Shown: positions 1 to 8,279 of the stretch, piece by piece
Numbering within the stretch: the stretch's first letter is position 1
How the letters are laid out: every line of letters starts with the position of its first letter
The notes under the pieces: model-generated
Databases searched by the model: none
Seen by the model: only the letters and a program-made list of their open reading frames with translations
What the model was told of the DNA's origin: nothing
Assembly (NCBI RefSeq): GCF_900547205.1
Contig: NZ_URFY01000030.1
Coordinates: 1 to 56,499 of the forward strand
Source of the DNA: an uncultured Bacteroides sp.
GTDB lineage: Bacteria > Bacteroidota > Bacteroidia > Bacteroidales > Bacteroidaceae
Direction of reading: 5' to 3'
DNA: 56,499 nucleotides
Translations under genes and position numbers: made by a program

Positions 1-111
1 AATGCCTTTGCCGAATCATTCAATGCGAAAATCAAGGCATTTCGTGCACAGTTTAGAGGAGTGAGAGATATACCATTCTTTATATTTAGACTATGCAAAC
101 TATGTGTGTGA
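1..111 (+). mobile_element. 3' end of an IS transposase gene, cut by the window edge
   Basis: Frame 1 is open from the first base to a TGA at 109-111 and gives the last 36 residues of a protein. It contains AESFNAKIKAFR followed by an RGVRD and FFIFRL stretch. This is the usual C-terminus of Bacteroides DDE transposases of the ISL3/ISAon1 type, in which the helix after the catalytic Glu carries the ESFN..IK motif. The non-coding stretch up to about 150 would hold the right end of the element, but no terminal repeat can be assigned because the left end is outside the window. The family is an inference from the motif. Whether the element is intact cannot be seen. Confidence 0.7.
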
Positions 112-190
112 GCTTTTAACAGAACTACAGGGTTTTCGACTTGACCCAAAATAGGGAGTAGCCTTCAGGCTCTTGGGTATAAAAACAAAA

Positions 191-215
191 TCCCGACGAA
201 ATCGCTTCGGCGGGA
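191..215 (-). terminator. Intrinsic terminator of the leftward polysaccharide gene group
   Basis: TCCCGACGAA-ATCGC-TTCGGCGGGA forms a 10-bp stem with one mismatch and a 5-nt loop. On the minus strand it is followed by TTTTGTTTTT. It lies about 140 bp beyond the stop of the acyltransferase gene and is the first good stop signal for that leftward group. A weaker T-rich run on the other side could let it also work for the plus strand. Confidence 0.65.
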
Positions 216-351
216 CTCTATTTCATTTTTACTTAAATGTGGCTACGTAATAAAATTATGACTAATTAATTCAATTCTGATACTGCAAAGATAGAGCATT
301 TTAGAGGATGTCACAATCACCTTTATAAGGTATATTACGTAGCTTTACTCA

Positions 352-999
352 CTATTTATGGTTAGTAGCAGGTGCTTTTTCTACTTTTTTCCATTCTTTT
401 GTTTCAAAGTCATATGATTTAATGACCTTAGCCGGGCATCCGGCGCAGATAGAGTAGGGAGGAACGGAGTGGCTGACTACACTTCCGGCAGCTACTACAC
501 AATGTTTCCCTAATGTTACTCCCGGAAGGATAACAGCATTGGCGCCTACCCAAACATCATCTTCAATGATAACCTGTTGAGTGCTTACGCCTTGCTCATC
601 TATCATTTTCTCTGCATCCTGATAATTATGATTAAGTCCGGTAACAGTAACGTTCTGGGCTAAATTAACATGATTTCCAATCTGCACTGGACCTATAATG
701 GTATTGCCAAGTCCGACGCGGGTATAATCTCCAATAATTAAATCACCTACTGCATTATTGAGACATGAAAAATCCTCTACCACCGAGTAACGTCCTAAGA
801 AAAAGTAGTTGAAAGGAGGCAGATCTTTGCGAACACTCCGATAAATGACAGAACCTTTACTACGTTTCAGATAGGTGAAATAGAAAAGACGTATCCACCA
901 ATTGGGACGGGTTTTGACGGGGTGCATAATAAACCGATGCACGGCTTGTTTTAGGCCAGGGTTTCCTTTAATTCGTTCTTTGAGTGTTTTCTTCTCCAT
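352..999 (-). CDS. Hexapeptide-repeat acyltransferase (WcaF/maltose-acetyltransferase type)
   Basis: A 215-aa protein whose C-terminal two thirds is a left-handed beta-helix. Hexapeptide turns such as IIGDYTRVG, VWVGANAVILPGVTLG and CVVAAGSVV run from about residue 85 to 185, and the fold closes with CAGCPAKVIKSYD, the common end of sugar and colanic-acid O-acetyltransferases. The likely job is acetyl transfer to a sugar of a surface polysaccharide; the exact acceptor is unknown. The gene overlaps the upstream GT-like gene by 49 nt, which implies translational coupling. The start at 999 is kept because the N-terminal NPGLKQAVHRF segment is typical of the family. It is the last gene before a terminator at 191-215. 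Confidence 0.85.
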   Translation of the reverse strand: MEKKTLKERIKGNPGLKQAVHRFIMHPVKTRPNWWIRLFYFTYLKRSKGSVIYRSVRKDLPPFNYFFLGRYSVVEDFSCLNNAVGDLIIGDYTRVGLGNTIIGPVQIGNHVNLAQNVTVTGLNHNYQDAEKMIDEQGVSTQQVIIEDDVWVGANAVILPGVTLGKHCVVAAGSVVSHSVPPYSICAGCPAKVIKSYDFETKEWKKVEKAPATNHK

Positions 1000-1895
1000 A
1001 TTGAATGTTTTTTCTTCTTTTTGTCTTCCATCAGATAATCCGGAATTGCCAGGCTATAAGTAATGAGTAAGCCGAAGAGTACAACCCACCATCCGAGTGA
1101 CATTGTCCAATCATATCCGGTTATTAGCAATATCCATATACACACGAAGATACACATTTTCAGTGGAGAAGGTATCAATTGTTGCACAATTCGGTTGCAG
1201 AAACTCCAGTTTCCTTCAAGAATAGAAGGAACCAAGTAGGAAGTCGTTTTACGAATACGTTTCCGATAAGGGCAAATAGAGGCTTCCTGGCAGTATACAA
1301 TCGCATCCGGCAGATAGTCAATGTATATATTCTGTAGGAAAAGCTTTCGTTCAATATTAGTTTTGGTGCTTTTTAGGTTCTTTTGTAACCATTCAAGGCT
1401 GATAGCTATGTTTGTTCCTGATAGATTGGAGGATAAGCCAAAATGGGTATTTCCTTTTCTGCAAATACTATTTTTTATCTCTTCACATATAGCACGAAGG
1501 TGTTTACGAAGACCTTTGCGGTTTTCTACAATTGTATGTAGCTGCATTGCTTGTATTCCGGCATCGTAGGCATCATAAATCTTCTCCATAAATTGAGGGG
1601 ATAATGAAGTAGCCGTATCGGATAGTAGTAGGACTAGTTCATAGTATTCTTTATCTAATGCGTTGATTCCCTGATGTAAATCGCTATAATTGAAAAAATC
1701 GTATGATTCGTCTTTATATATAGTAGGAAGCAAGCTACCTTCAGGTATGAGGATAGCACAATGGTATTTTTTTCCTGTTTTAGGATATATTATGTGTTTG
1801 AAATGCGATGCGACTGCCAATACAAAAAGATATATGAGCAGAAGTCCCGTACAAAGGAATAGCAAATCGTCAATTATGTAAATATAGGAATCCAT
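951..1895 (-). CDS. Membrane protein resembling a degenerate GT2 glycosyltransferase
   Basis: A 314-aa protein with one N-terminal membrane helix (about residues 9-30) and two near the C-terminus (about 245-285), followed by a Lys/Arg-rich tail. The middle keeps the layout of processive GT2 enzymes: a GTNIAIS segment, an acceptor-like region ending DYLPDAIVYCQE, and a basic R-K-R-I-R-K stretch where GT2 enzymes have QRxRW. The usual metal-binding DxD and the ED of the acceptor motif are not evident. It could be an inactive or diverged glycosyltransferase. It sits between the initiating sugar transferase and the acyltransferase, 13 bp from the former, so a polysaccharide role is likely. The exact function is not known. 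Confidence 0.6.
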   Translation of the reverse strand: MDSYIYIIDDLLFLCTGLLLIYLFVLAVASHFKHIIYPKTGKKYHCAILIPEGSLLPTIYKDESYDFFNYSDLHQGINALDKEYYELVLLLSDTATSLSPQFMEKIYDAYDAGIQAMQLHTIVENRKGLRKHLRAICEEIKNSICRKGNTHFGLSSNLSGTNIAISLEWLQKNLKSTKTNIERKLFLQNIYIDYLPDAIVYCQEASICPYRKRIRKTTSYLVPSILEGNWSFCNRIVQQLIPSPLKMCIFVCIWILLITGYDWTMSLGWWVVLFGLLITYSLAIPDYLMEDKKKKKHSIWRRKHSKNELKETLA

Positions 1896-1908
1896 TATTT
1901 ATGAGAGA

Positions 1909-3072
1909 TTATACGTTCTCTTTTTGAATAAATGCAGTGACTGTTTTCAAGATAATTTTTATATCCAGCCAGAAGGAGAATGTTTTTGCATATGTGATAT
2001 CAAGCTGTTTACGTTCCTCAGCTGAGAGTTTTCCGGCTTCGCCTCTTTTCTCAACCTGCCAAAGTCCTGTAAGTCCGGCGGGACCCATAAAACGGTCGAT
2101 ATGTGCGTCGCTGGTCAGCAGTTCTGCTTCATAGAGTGGTAGAGGACGATTACCTACTATAGACATATCCCCTTTCAGAATATTGATAAGTTGCGGCAAC
2201 TCATCAATACTATATTTACGGATAAAGCGGCCTATCTTTGTGATTCTGGGATCATTCTCCAATTTTACGAAAGCATTGCTTTTTTCTTTAGACTTCTTGT
2301 GTATATAGTCTTCTTCGGAAATAACGAAGTCATCAGATATCAGAAGGATTTCTTCTTCATCGGTGTTTTCTGCAATGTCGGCTTCTTCCACATCTTCTCC
2401 CCAGATATCTTGTTCCTCTTCCTGTTGATATTGATTGAGCGCATTGAAGTCTTTCAGATGCTTATCGGCATCCGTATACATCGAGCGGAACTTGAGAAAG
2501 TCGAAGATTAGATAATTACTTCCTACACGTTTGGATTTGTAGATAATCGGTCCTTTACTTTCTACTCGAATGGTAATTGCTGTAAGTATTAAAAGAGGAG
2601 AAAGACAAATCAATGCCATTCCGGAAAAGATGATATCAAAGATTCTCTTCCATAAGGGCAGACGAAAAGCATTGATGCTCTGTGCTCTGAGTTGAAGAGT
2701 CTCTATTTTCTGATTCTTTCTACGTATCAGGAAACTTGATAAATCTTTAAAAGCTTCTTGGGTAGTTACGTATTTGATGGTATTGTTAATACCAGCTTTG
2801 AGATATTTCGGAACTTCTTCTTTGGGTAAAGAATTTACGACAAGTACCATATAAAGACCCGGATATTTCTTACGTAAATAGCGGATATCTGCAATGTTTT
2901 GGGATAGGTCTGCCTTCTCAATGAATAGGGCAGTATCATATTTTTCACGTATCTTATCCAACACCTTAATTGCTTTATCGCAATTCGGTGCTGCATAGAA
3001 TACCCCAATACTTAGTTTTGAAAAAAGCTCAATAGTCTTGCTATTTCTGCCTACGTATACAAAATATTGCAT
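1909..3072 (-). CDS. Initiating sugar (phosphoglycosyl) transferase with receiver-like N-terminus
   Basis: A 387-aa protein. Residues about 140-387 are a monotopic phosphoglycosyl transferase of the WbaP/WcaJ C-terminal type: a membrane hairpin after WKRIFDIIFSG, KFRSM, SIDELPQLINILKGDMSIVG, and PAGLTGLWQV. Such enzymes load the first sugar phosphate onto undecaprenyl phosphate at the inner membrane. Residues 1-120 have the alternating strand-helix pattern of a response-regulator receiver, but the expected phospho-Asp strand reads LFIEKAD with no Asp at its end, so it looks like a pseudo-receiver. Residues about 216-265 are a very acidic insertion between KFRSM and NDPRITKIG, where family members are usually short. 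It is encoded 15 bp after a stand-alone receiver gene. Confidence 0.85.
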   Translation of the reverse strand: MQYFVYVGRNSKTIELFSKLSIGVFYAAPNCDKAIKVLDKIREKYDTALFIEKADLSQNIADIRYLRKKYPGLYMVLVVNSLPKEEVPKYLKAGINNTIKYVTTQEAFKDLSSFLIRRKNQKIETLQLRAQSINAFRLPLWKRIFDIIFSGMALICLSPLLILTAITIRVESKGPIIYKSKRVGSNYLIFDFLKFRSMYTDADKHLKDFNALNQYQQEEEQDIWGEDVEEADIAENTDEEEILLISDDFVISEEDYIHKKSKEKSNAFVKLENDPRITKIGRFIRKYSIDELPQLINILKGDMSIVGNRPLPLYEAELLTSDAHIDRFMGPAGLTGLWQVEKRGEAGKLSAEERKQLDITYAKTFSFWLDIKIILKTVTAFIQKENV

Positions 3073-3087
3073 ATAGAAGAATCAATA

Positions 3088-3453
3088 TTAGTCGATAATC
3101 TTTTTGATTCTGATTTTAAGTTCCAAAGGATTGAATGGTTTCAAGATATAATCTTCCGCTCCCTCTTCCAGTAACTTGATTCTTTCTGTTGTACTTTCTT
3201 CGCTGGAAAGCATAACGATAGGGATTGACTTGAATAATTCATTATTCTTCATATAACTTAGAAATTCGTCACCTTTCATTAGAGGCATACGGATATCTGA
3301 AATGATAAGATCGGGTATGTTGCCTTCATTTAACCATTCTATGGCTTTAATGGGATTCTCCAAATAAGTAAAGTCGTAATCTTTACCTAAGTAAATACCG
3401 GCTACTTTTCCGATTGTCGCTTTATCATCGACTAGTAATATTTTTTTCTTCAT
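3088..3453 (-). CDS. Single-domain response regulator (CheY-like receiver)
   Basis: A 121-aa protein that is only a receiver domain. It shows the acidic pair D9-D10, the phospho-acceptor D53 in IISDIRMP, the switch residue S83 in VMLSSEES and K105 in LKPF. There is no output domain, so it must act by protein contact. The gene directly precedes the sugar transferase carrying a receiver-like N-terminus, which makes that enzyme a plausible partner (inference). No histidine kinase is adjacent; the nearest in the window ends at 14513. Two -7-like TATATTTG boxes lie upstream at 3515-3522 and 3535-3542. Confidence 0.9.
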   Translation of the reverse strand: MKKKILLVDDKATIGKVAGIYLGKDYDFTYLENPIKAIEWLNEGNIPDLIISDIRMPLMKGDEFLSYMKNNELFKSIPIVMLSSEESTTERIKLLEEGAEDYILKPFNPLELKIRIKKIID

Positions 3454-3514
3454 ACGAATAGACCTTTCTACCGCTTGCTTTGTTATTGTTATATATAGAT
3501 TAAGCTCGCTATTT

Positions 3515-3542
3515 CAAATATAGCTGATATTTTGCAAATATA
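3515..3542 (-). promoter_or_regulatory. Candidate promoter boxes for the response regulator group
   Basis: Two copies of the Bacteroides -7 element TATATTTG occur on the minus strand (3535-3542 and 3515-3522), 60-90 bp before the response regulator start. Neither has a perfect TTTG at the normal -33 spacing, so it is not clear which one is used. Confidence 0.4.
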
Positions 3543-3581
3543 TGAATAAACTTTCATTCAAAGAAAGTAAAATTAGAAAAA

Positions 3582-3616
3582 AACACGGATTTTATCAATA
3601 CAATAAAATCCGTGTT
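3582..3616 (-). terminator. Intrinsic terminator of the LruC lipoprotein gene
   Basis: The arms AACACGGATTTTAT and ATAAAATCCGTGTT form a perfect 14-bp stem with a 7-nt loop. On the minus strand the stem is followed by a run of seven T residues. It lies 28 bp after the stop of the lipoprotein gene, so the response regulator group downstream should have its own promoter. Confidence 0.85.
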
Positions 3617-3643
3617 CTATAATTGGCCTAAATCTTAATTTCT

Positions 3644-6025
3644 TTATTTATATACTTTAGATACATCGTAGATTTCCCACCATGCTTCATTTTTGGTACC
3701 ACCGCTTGTCACCCAGCCTTCAAACAGTGAATAGGCGACTTTTATATTTACATATTCAAGTGGCCATTTGAAATCTGTAGGAACCATAATTCCCCATGCC
3801 AGATTTTCTTTGCTGATATAATATTTCTTGCCAGACACAGAACTGTCGTCATTGTTTCCTCCAAACAAGGCTGTGTTAGCAAGCTTTGATGGCTGGTAAC
3901 CGGCAACATGAATTTCTTTACGATTGTTTCTGTTTCCATCTACAAAGATAAATACATTCAGTTTATCAATATTAAATTCATCGGCAGATAATGTCGGGTT
4001 ATTGAATTTGATAGTTAAATTGATGTTTTTAGGATTGGTATTATTTGTATGATTGACAATGGTATTGATTTGCTCATACCTATCTCTACCCAATGCTCTG
4101 TGTGCATCGTCAAACAATGGAATAACCGCATAATCCTGTCCGCTTTCAATTTGATTGCCATTCAGGTTGAAGTTTCTGAAAAGAGAGTTATCTCCAAATT
4201 CCACAGGCTGTGTGATGGCATTGGCAGAAACACCATCCAGCATGATGGCAGCTCCGATACTCTTTGTAGCTCCGGCGGCTGCTAATTCTATGTTTAATGC
4301 AAACTCAGTTACTTTATTATCTTTATTGGTAGCAATTTTCCTGTTTTTGATGACAATGGATACGTCGTTCATATCATAATCTCCGTATAGCGGCCATTGG
4401 TCTTCAAATAAGTAAGCATAGCTACGGGTATCTTCTACAATAATCGGGTATTCGGGTTCACCCGGTGTATCGCCACCGTTTCCACCATTCTTAATGCCGT
4501 CACAGGTTTCGATAAAAACTTTAGAATCTCCTATTTTGGTGATATATGCACCACCTTTTACGGTATAATTTTCCCAATCAAGCATTTTGGGGTGGTCATT
4601 ACATTCGACTGCCAAATTGCCGTCGTACGTAAAACCTTGTCCGCTTATCTTTGGAGATTTTATTAATGAAGTGTTTTCTCCTTTTCCATAAAACTTAGCA
4701 TGAGCTGTTTTTAGATCAATACTTATAGTAGCTTCCAACATTGAACCATTACTCAGGTTGATTTCTCCATTCCTAAACTCCATAGTAGGTGCTTTGAGGT
4801 ATCCTTTATCAAAGTTGAACTTTACTCCATTGGTTATTAAGGATTGAGTAGCTTCCATACTACAGCTATTATTGACTGTCGGATTTGTGAATTTGAACTT
4901 TTCAAAGATTATAATATTAGTATTCGTTATTATAGCATCTGGTGATTCCGCTGTCATACTCTTACCATACAGTTCTCCATTATTAACTATTGAGAAATTA
5001 GAAGGCAAATAAAGGTCGCCTTTGAGTTCTATCTTATTATCATTGATAATCTTTGAGTTGGAGTTGACGGTGATGTTTTTGCTCGTAATAACACCTTTAT
5101 TATAAAGTGATGCGCCCGAAGACAGCTTAATCAGATTCGTAACTGATAGAGTTCCCCAGTTTCTTAATCCCGCTGGTTCTCCATTAGTAAATGTGATATT
5201 CTTAATGTTTACATTTCCACCATCCATGATAGTCAGCATTGAGTTTCTGATGAATGTCACGTCCTTGTGTGCTACAATTTCAGCACCGTTCATCACAATG
5301 ATTTCAATGCCGTTCTGAAAACTGAAAGCTTCTGGAATCGTCCATTTCGCATCAACGAAGACCTTTGTTTTATTTTTACCTTCCTGACCACTAAATTTAA
5401 ATACACCCTCATAATCGTTGCTAATCTTGTAAGAAGCACCTGCCTGCAAGTTACTATCTTTCACATCTTCAATTTCTTGTGCGCCTGCAGGAATGGAAGT
5501 GTAATCAGGCTTTTCTAATGAAACGCTTCTTGTAGCATTAGCACGACTCATTAAAGCTCTGCTCGTCGTATCCGTATAATAGAGTTTGCAAGTGAGGTTG
5601 TCACTATCTTCCGGAAGGCTAAACGGATACACTTGTTCGCGACCTCTAGGATCCGTCTGTTTCACATAAACACCTTTTTGTGTTGGAAGCAGGCTGATAG
5701 AAGCCGTTACTTTAAAATTATTTTCCTTATTAGCCGTTCTTATAGCAATAGGGAATGCACTGCCATTAGCCAGAGGATCTTCAGTATATATTTCAACTAG
5801 ATAAGAATATAACCCTCCTTCTTCATCTTTTACTTCTACTGTTACGTTTTTAGTTGCAATTGTGTTCCAATCGAAACCATCAGGAGCGGCGAAGCCATCT
5901 CCCATAGGATTGGAAGTTTCATAGGAAGGATCGTATAAATCCTTTCCAGAGTCAACACAACTAAACATAGTACCTACTACCGCTATTGCAGCAATCGGGA
6001 TAATTTGAATTTTCTTTTTCATCAT
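3644..6025 (-). CDS. LruC-domain (DUF4842-type) surface lipoprotein
   Basis: A 793-aa protein with a lipoprotein signal peptide: the basic start KKK, a hydrophobic stretch and the lipobox TMFSC with the acylated C23, followed by acidic and polar residues. The central part (about 200-490) is rich in short Asn/Gly-spaced strands, such as GGNVNIKNITFTNGEPAGLRNWG, that suggest a parallel beta-helix. The C-terminal part (about 535-790) has the LruC hallmark FEDQWPLYGDYDMNDVSIVI, an Asp-rich probable calcium site. Family members are outer-membrane or surface lipoproteins of unknown function in Bacteroidota. The gene stands alone, with a -7 box at 6069-6076 and a strong terminator. Confidence 0.8.
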   Translation of the reverse strand: MMKKKIQIIPIAAIAVVGTMFSCVDSGKDLYDPSYETSNPMGDGFAAPDGFDWNTIATKNVTVEVKDEEGGLYSYLVEIYTEDPLANGSAFPIAIRTANKENNFKVTASISLLPTQKGVYVKQTDPRGREQVYPFSLPEDSDNLTCKLYYTDTTSRALMSRANATRSVSLEKPDYTSIPAGAQEIEDVKDSNLQAGASYKISNDYEGVFKFSGQEGKNKTKVFVDAKWTIPEAFSFQNGIEIIVMNGAEIVAHKDVTFIRNSMLTIMDGGNVNIKNITFTNGEPAGLRNWGTLSVTNLIKLSSGASLYNKGVITSKNITVNSNSKIINDNKIELKGDLYLPSNFSIVNNGELYGKSMTAESPDAIITNTNIIIFEKFKFTNPTVNNSCSMEATQSLITNGVKFNFDKGYLKAPTMEFRNGEINLSNGSMLEATISIDLKTAHAKFYGKGENTSLIKSPKISGQGFTYDGNLAVECNDHPKMLDWENYTVKGGAYITKIGDSKVFIETCDGIKNGGNGGDTPGEPEYPIIVEDTRSYAYLFEDQWPLYGDYDMNDVSIVIKNRKIATNKDNKVTEFALNIELAAAGATKSIGAAIMLDGVSANAITQPVEFGDNSLFRNFNLNGNQIESGQDYAVIPLFDDAHRALGRDRYEQINTIVNHTNNTNPKNINLTIKFNNPTLSADEFNIDKLNVFIFVDGNRNNRKEIHVAGYQPSKLANTALFGGNNDDSSVSGKKYYISKENLAWGIMVPTDFKWPLEYVNIKVAYSLFEGWVTSGGTKNEAWWEIYDVSKVYK

Positions 6026-6068
6026 ATTTAAAAACTATTGCTTGATCGTTTGTTATCATAAACCAAAA

Positions 6069-6076
6069 CAAAGATA
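6069..6076 (-). promoter_or_regulatory. -7 element of the LruC lipoprotein gene promoter
   Basis: TATCTTTG on the minus strand matches the Bacteroides -7 consensus TAnnTTTG and lies about 45 bp before the start codon. The -33 position holds a T-rich run rather than a clean TTTG. Confidence 0.5.
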
Positions 6077-6198
6077 ACAGCCTGTTTTACATAAAAAAGA
6101 CCATTTTAGTTATTTTATGTGGAGAAAGCAGGCGCACTTCTCTTCTGGTTTTATATTGGCTCATTTAGGTTCGATTGGGCCTATGGCTGATGAAAAAG

Positions 6199-6252
6199 AA
6201 TCCCTTGATTTTTAGTTTATTGGAATTATCCAATAAAGAAAATCAAGGGATT
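6199..6252 (-). terminator. Large two-stem terminator after ansA
   Basis: The outer arms AATCCCTTGATTTT and AAAATCAAGGGATT pair perfectly over 14 bp. Inside them TTTATTGGA and TCCAATAAA pair over 9 bp around an ATTA loop. The minus strand continues with CTTTTTC. It begins 33 bp beyond the ansA stop codon. Confidence 0.8.
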
Positions 6253-6284
6253 AAAAAGGGGGGATTTACAATTGAATTTACGCT

Positions 6285-7325
6285 TTAAGGTTTCGTTATT
6301 TCACCTATTAAGCAAGAGTCCATTTTATATCGGATATCTTTGTTGGGTAATTCATGTCCCAATAAGAACATAAGCTTAGTGACGGCACATTCCGGCGTAC
6401 TGTCATATCCACTGATTACACCTGCTTCCAGAAGGTGCAATCCCGTTTCATAACGTGCCATCTCTACTGCTCCCGATGCGCATTGAGTAATGTTGACGAT
6501 AATAATTCCACGCTCGGTTGCTTCCTTCAGTTGTCGGATAAACCATTCTTTTTGTGGTGCATTGCCCGATCCGAAAGTTTTCATAACGACAGCCTTCAGT
6601 CCGGGGACATGAAGAAGAGAAGTTACGATGCTTTCCTGAATGCCTGGGAAAAGAGTTAAGATCACTACATTATTATCAAATAAATAATGTGGTTTTAATG
6701 GCTTTGTCGGGTCCGGTTTACGGATAAGGTTAGGCTCATATTTAATATGTATACCCACTCGTGCCAATGGAGGATAGTTGAAGGAGCGGAAAGCATTAAA
6801 GTTTTCCGCATTGATTTTAGTGGTGCGGTTACCTCGCATCAAGTGATTCTCGAAGAAGATGCACACTTCGGGGACGATAGCTGTGCCATCCGGATTCTTG
6901 GCAGCGGCTATTTCAATGGCTGTAATAAGATTCTCTTTTCCGTCCGTCCGCAATGTTCCGATAGGTAGTTGAGAACCGGTAAGGATGACGGGCTTACTTA
7001 GATTTTCGAGCATGAAGCTAAGGGCGGAAGCCGTATAAGCCATCGTGTCTGTTCCGTGGAGGATGACAAAACCATCAAAGTAATCGTAGTTGTAATTGAT
7101 AATCTTTACTAGTTTGGCCCAGTAAGCAGGTTCCATGTCCGAAGAGTCGATAGGGGGATCGAATTGATAGGATGAAATGCGATAGTTAAATCTCTTCAGC
7201 TCGGGGACGTGGTTGAGCAAGTGGTCGAAGTTGAAGTTTTCTAAAGCACCATTCTCCGGGTTTTCTATCATTCCGATAGTTCCACCCGTGTAAATTAACA
7301 AAACGGAAGGGGTTTCTGCTTTCAT
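6285..7325 (-). CDS. ansA: Type I (cytoplasmic) L-asparaginase
   Basis: A 346-aa protein that hydrolyses asparagine to aspartate and ammonium. The N-terminal catalytic threonine loop is YTGGTIGMI, and the second catalytic motif is HGTDTMAYTASALSF, followed by PVILTGSQLPIG. The length and the absence of a signal peptide fit the cytosolic type I enzyme of the AnsA family. It lies 3' of the trp operon but is separated from it by the trp terminator and has its own -7 box at 7354-7361, so it is probably a single-gene unit. It adds an ammonium-releasing step to a region otherwise rich in ammonium and glutamine assimilation. Confidence 0.93.
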   Translation of the reverse strand: MKAETPSVLLIYTGGTIGMIENPENGALENFNFDHLLNHVPELKRFNYRISSYQFDPPIDSSDMEPAYWAKLVKIINYNYDYFDGFVILHGTDTMAYTASALSFMLENLSKPVILTGSQLPIGTLRTDGKENLITAIEIAAAKNPDGTAIVPEVCIFFENHLMRGNRTTKINAENFNAFRSFNYPPLARVGIHIKYEPNLIRKPDPTKPLKPHYLFDNNVVILTLFPGIQESIVTSLLHVPGLKAVVMKTFGSGNAPQKEWFIRQLKEATERGIIIVNITQCASGAVEMARYETGLHLLEAGVISGYDSTPECAVTKLMFLLGHELPNKDIRYKMDSCLIGEITKP

Positions 7326-7353
7326 AATCGTTGGATTTCTATTAAAACGCTTA

Positions 7354-7361
7354 CAAAGATA
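7354..7361 (-). promoter_or_regulatory. -7 element of the ansA promoter
   Basis: TATCTTTG on the minus strand lies 28 bp before the ansA start codon and matches TAnnTTTG. No clear TTTG is seen at -33. Confidence 0.5.
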
Positions 7362-7416
7362 CAGATTTCTTGTGAAATACTAATTAGATAAATGAGAAAA
7401 GTAAATGAAAAAAGAT

Positions 7417-7478
7417 GGGAGCTTATATCTATACAATAAATATTCGTTTTCTAATAAGAAATTGTAATATATGCTCCC
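7417..7478 (-). terminator. Intrinsic terminator of the trp operon
   Basis: GGGAGC and GCTCCC bracket an imperfect long stem (TATAT..TACAAT against ATTGT..ATAT). The minus strand continues as ATCTTTTTTC. It lies about 30 bp after the trpA stop and marks the end of the trp transcript. Confidence 0.75.
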
Positions 7479-7508
7479 GGTTTGTAGTCAATTACTTGTT
7501 GTCTACGA

Positions 7509-8279
7509 TTATTTCAGTGCTTCTTTCAGTTTTAGAATAGCCTTCTCAGGATCCTTCTCTTCATCGAGTAAAGTAACAAAACGGCTACCGATGATAGCTC
7601 CCGCTGCGTGTTCGCAGGCAGCTTGGAAGGTAGCTTTATTCGAAATGCCGAAACCCACCATTAGCGGATTGTTCAGATTCATATCTTCAATCTTTTTGAA
7701 GTAAGAGCGTTTTTGCTCGTTGAAGTCTTGTTGTGCTCCGGTAGTTGCCGCCGATGACACCATATAGATGAATCCATCTGTATACGTATCAATCTCCCGA
7801 ACCCGTTCTTCACTGGTTTCCGGGGTGATGAGCATGATAACATTAATGCCATAGCGTTGGGCAATAATGCGATACCGTTCTTTGTAGTCGCGGAAGGGTA
7901 GGTCGGGGATGATGACGCCGTCAATTCCGCAATCCACGCATTTGCGACAGAAGTTTTCGAAGCCGAATTGCATAATAGGATTCAGATAACCCATGAGCAC
8001 CAATGGAATTTTAACTTCCCGGCGGATGTGGTGCAATTGCTCAAAAAGGATTTTGAGAGACATCCCGTTGCGCAATGCTTCTGTTGCAGCGTTCTGGATA
8101 ACAATGCCGTCGGCCATCGGGTCGCTGAAAGGGATTCCGATTTCAATCATGCCGACTCCGTGCTTTTCGAGGGAACGGATAACGTCGGCAGTGCCATCCA
8201 ATGTAGGAGCACCGGCACAAAAGTAAATAGAAAGTAAGTCTTTCTTGTTGTTATTGAAAAGTTGATTAATTCTGTTCAT
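7509..8279 (-). CDS. trpA: Tryptophan synthase alpha chain
   Basis: A 256-aa protein that cleaves indole-3-glycerol phosphate to indole and glyceraldehyde 3-phosphate and passes indole to TrpB. It is a TIM barrel with the signature EIGIPFSDPMADG, whose Glu is the catalytic acid/base and whose PFSDP Asp is the second catalytic residue. VGFGISNKAT and GAIIGSRFV form the phosphate site. The start overlaps the trpF stop by 4 nt (ATGA), so the two are translationally coupled. It is the last gene of the operon and is separated by six genes from its partner trpB, which is first. Confidence 0.97.
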   Translation of the reverse strand: MNRINQLFNNNKKDLLSIYFCAGAPTLDGTADVIRSLEKHGVGMIEIGIPFSDPMADGIVIQNAATEALRNGMSLKILFEQLHHIRREVKIPLVLMGYLNPIMQFGFENFCRKCVDCGIDGVIIPDLPFRDYKERYRIIAQRYGINVIMLITPETSEERVREIDTYTDGFIYMVSSAATTGAQQDFNEQKRSYFKKIEDMNLNNPLMVGFGISNKATFQAACEHAAGAIIGSRFVTLLDEEKDPEKAILKLKEALK

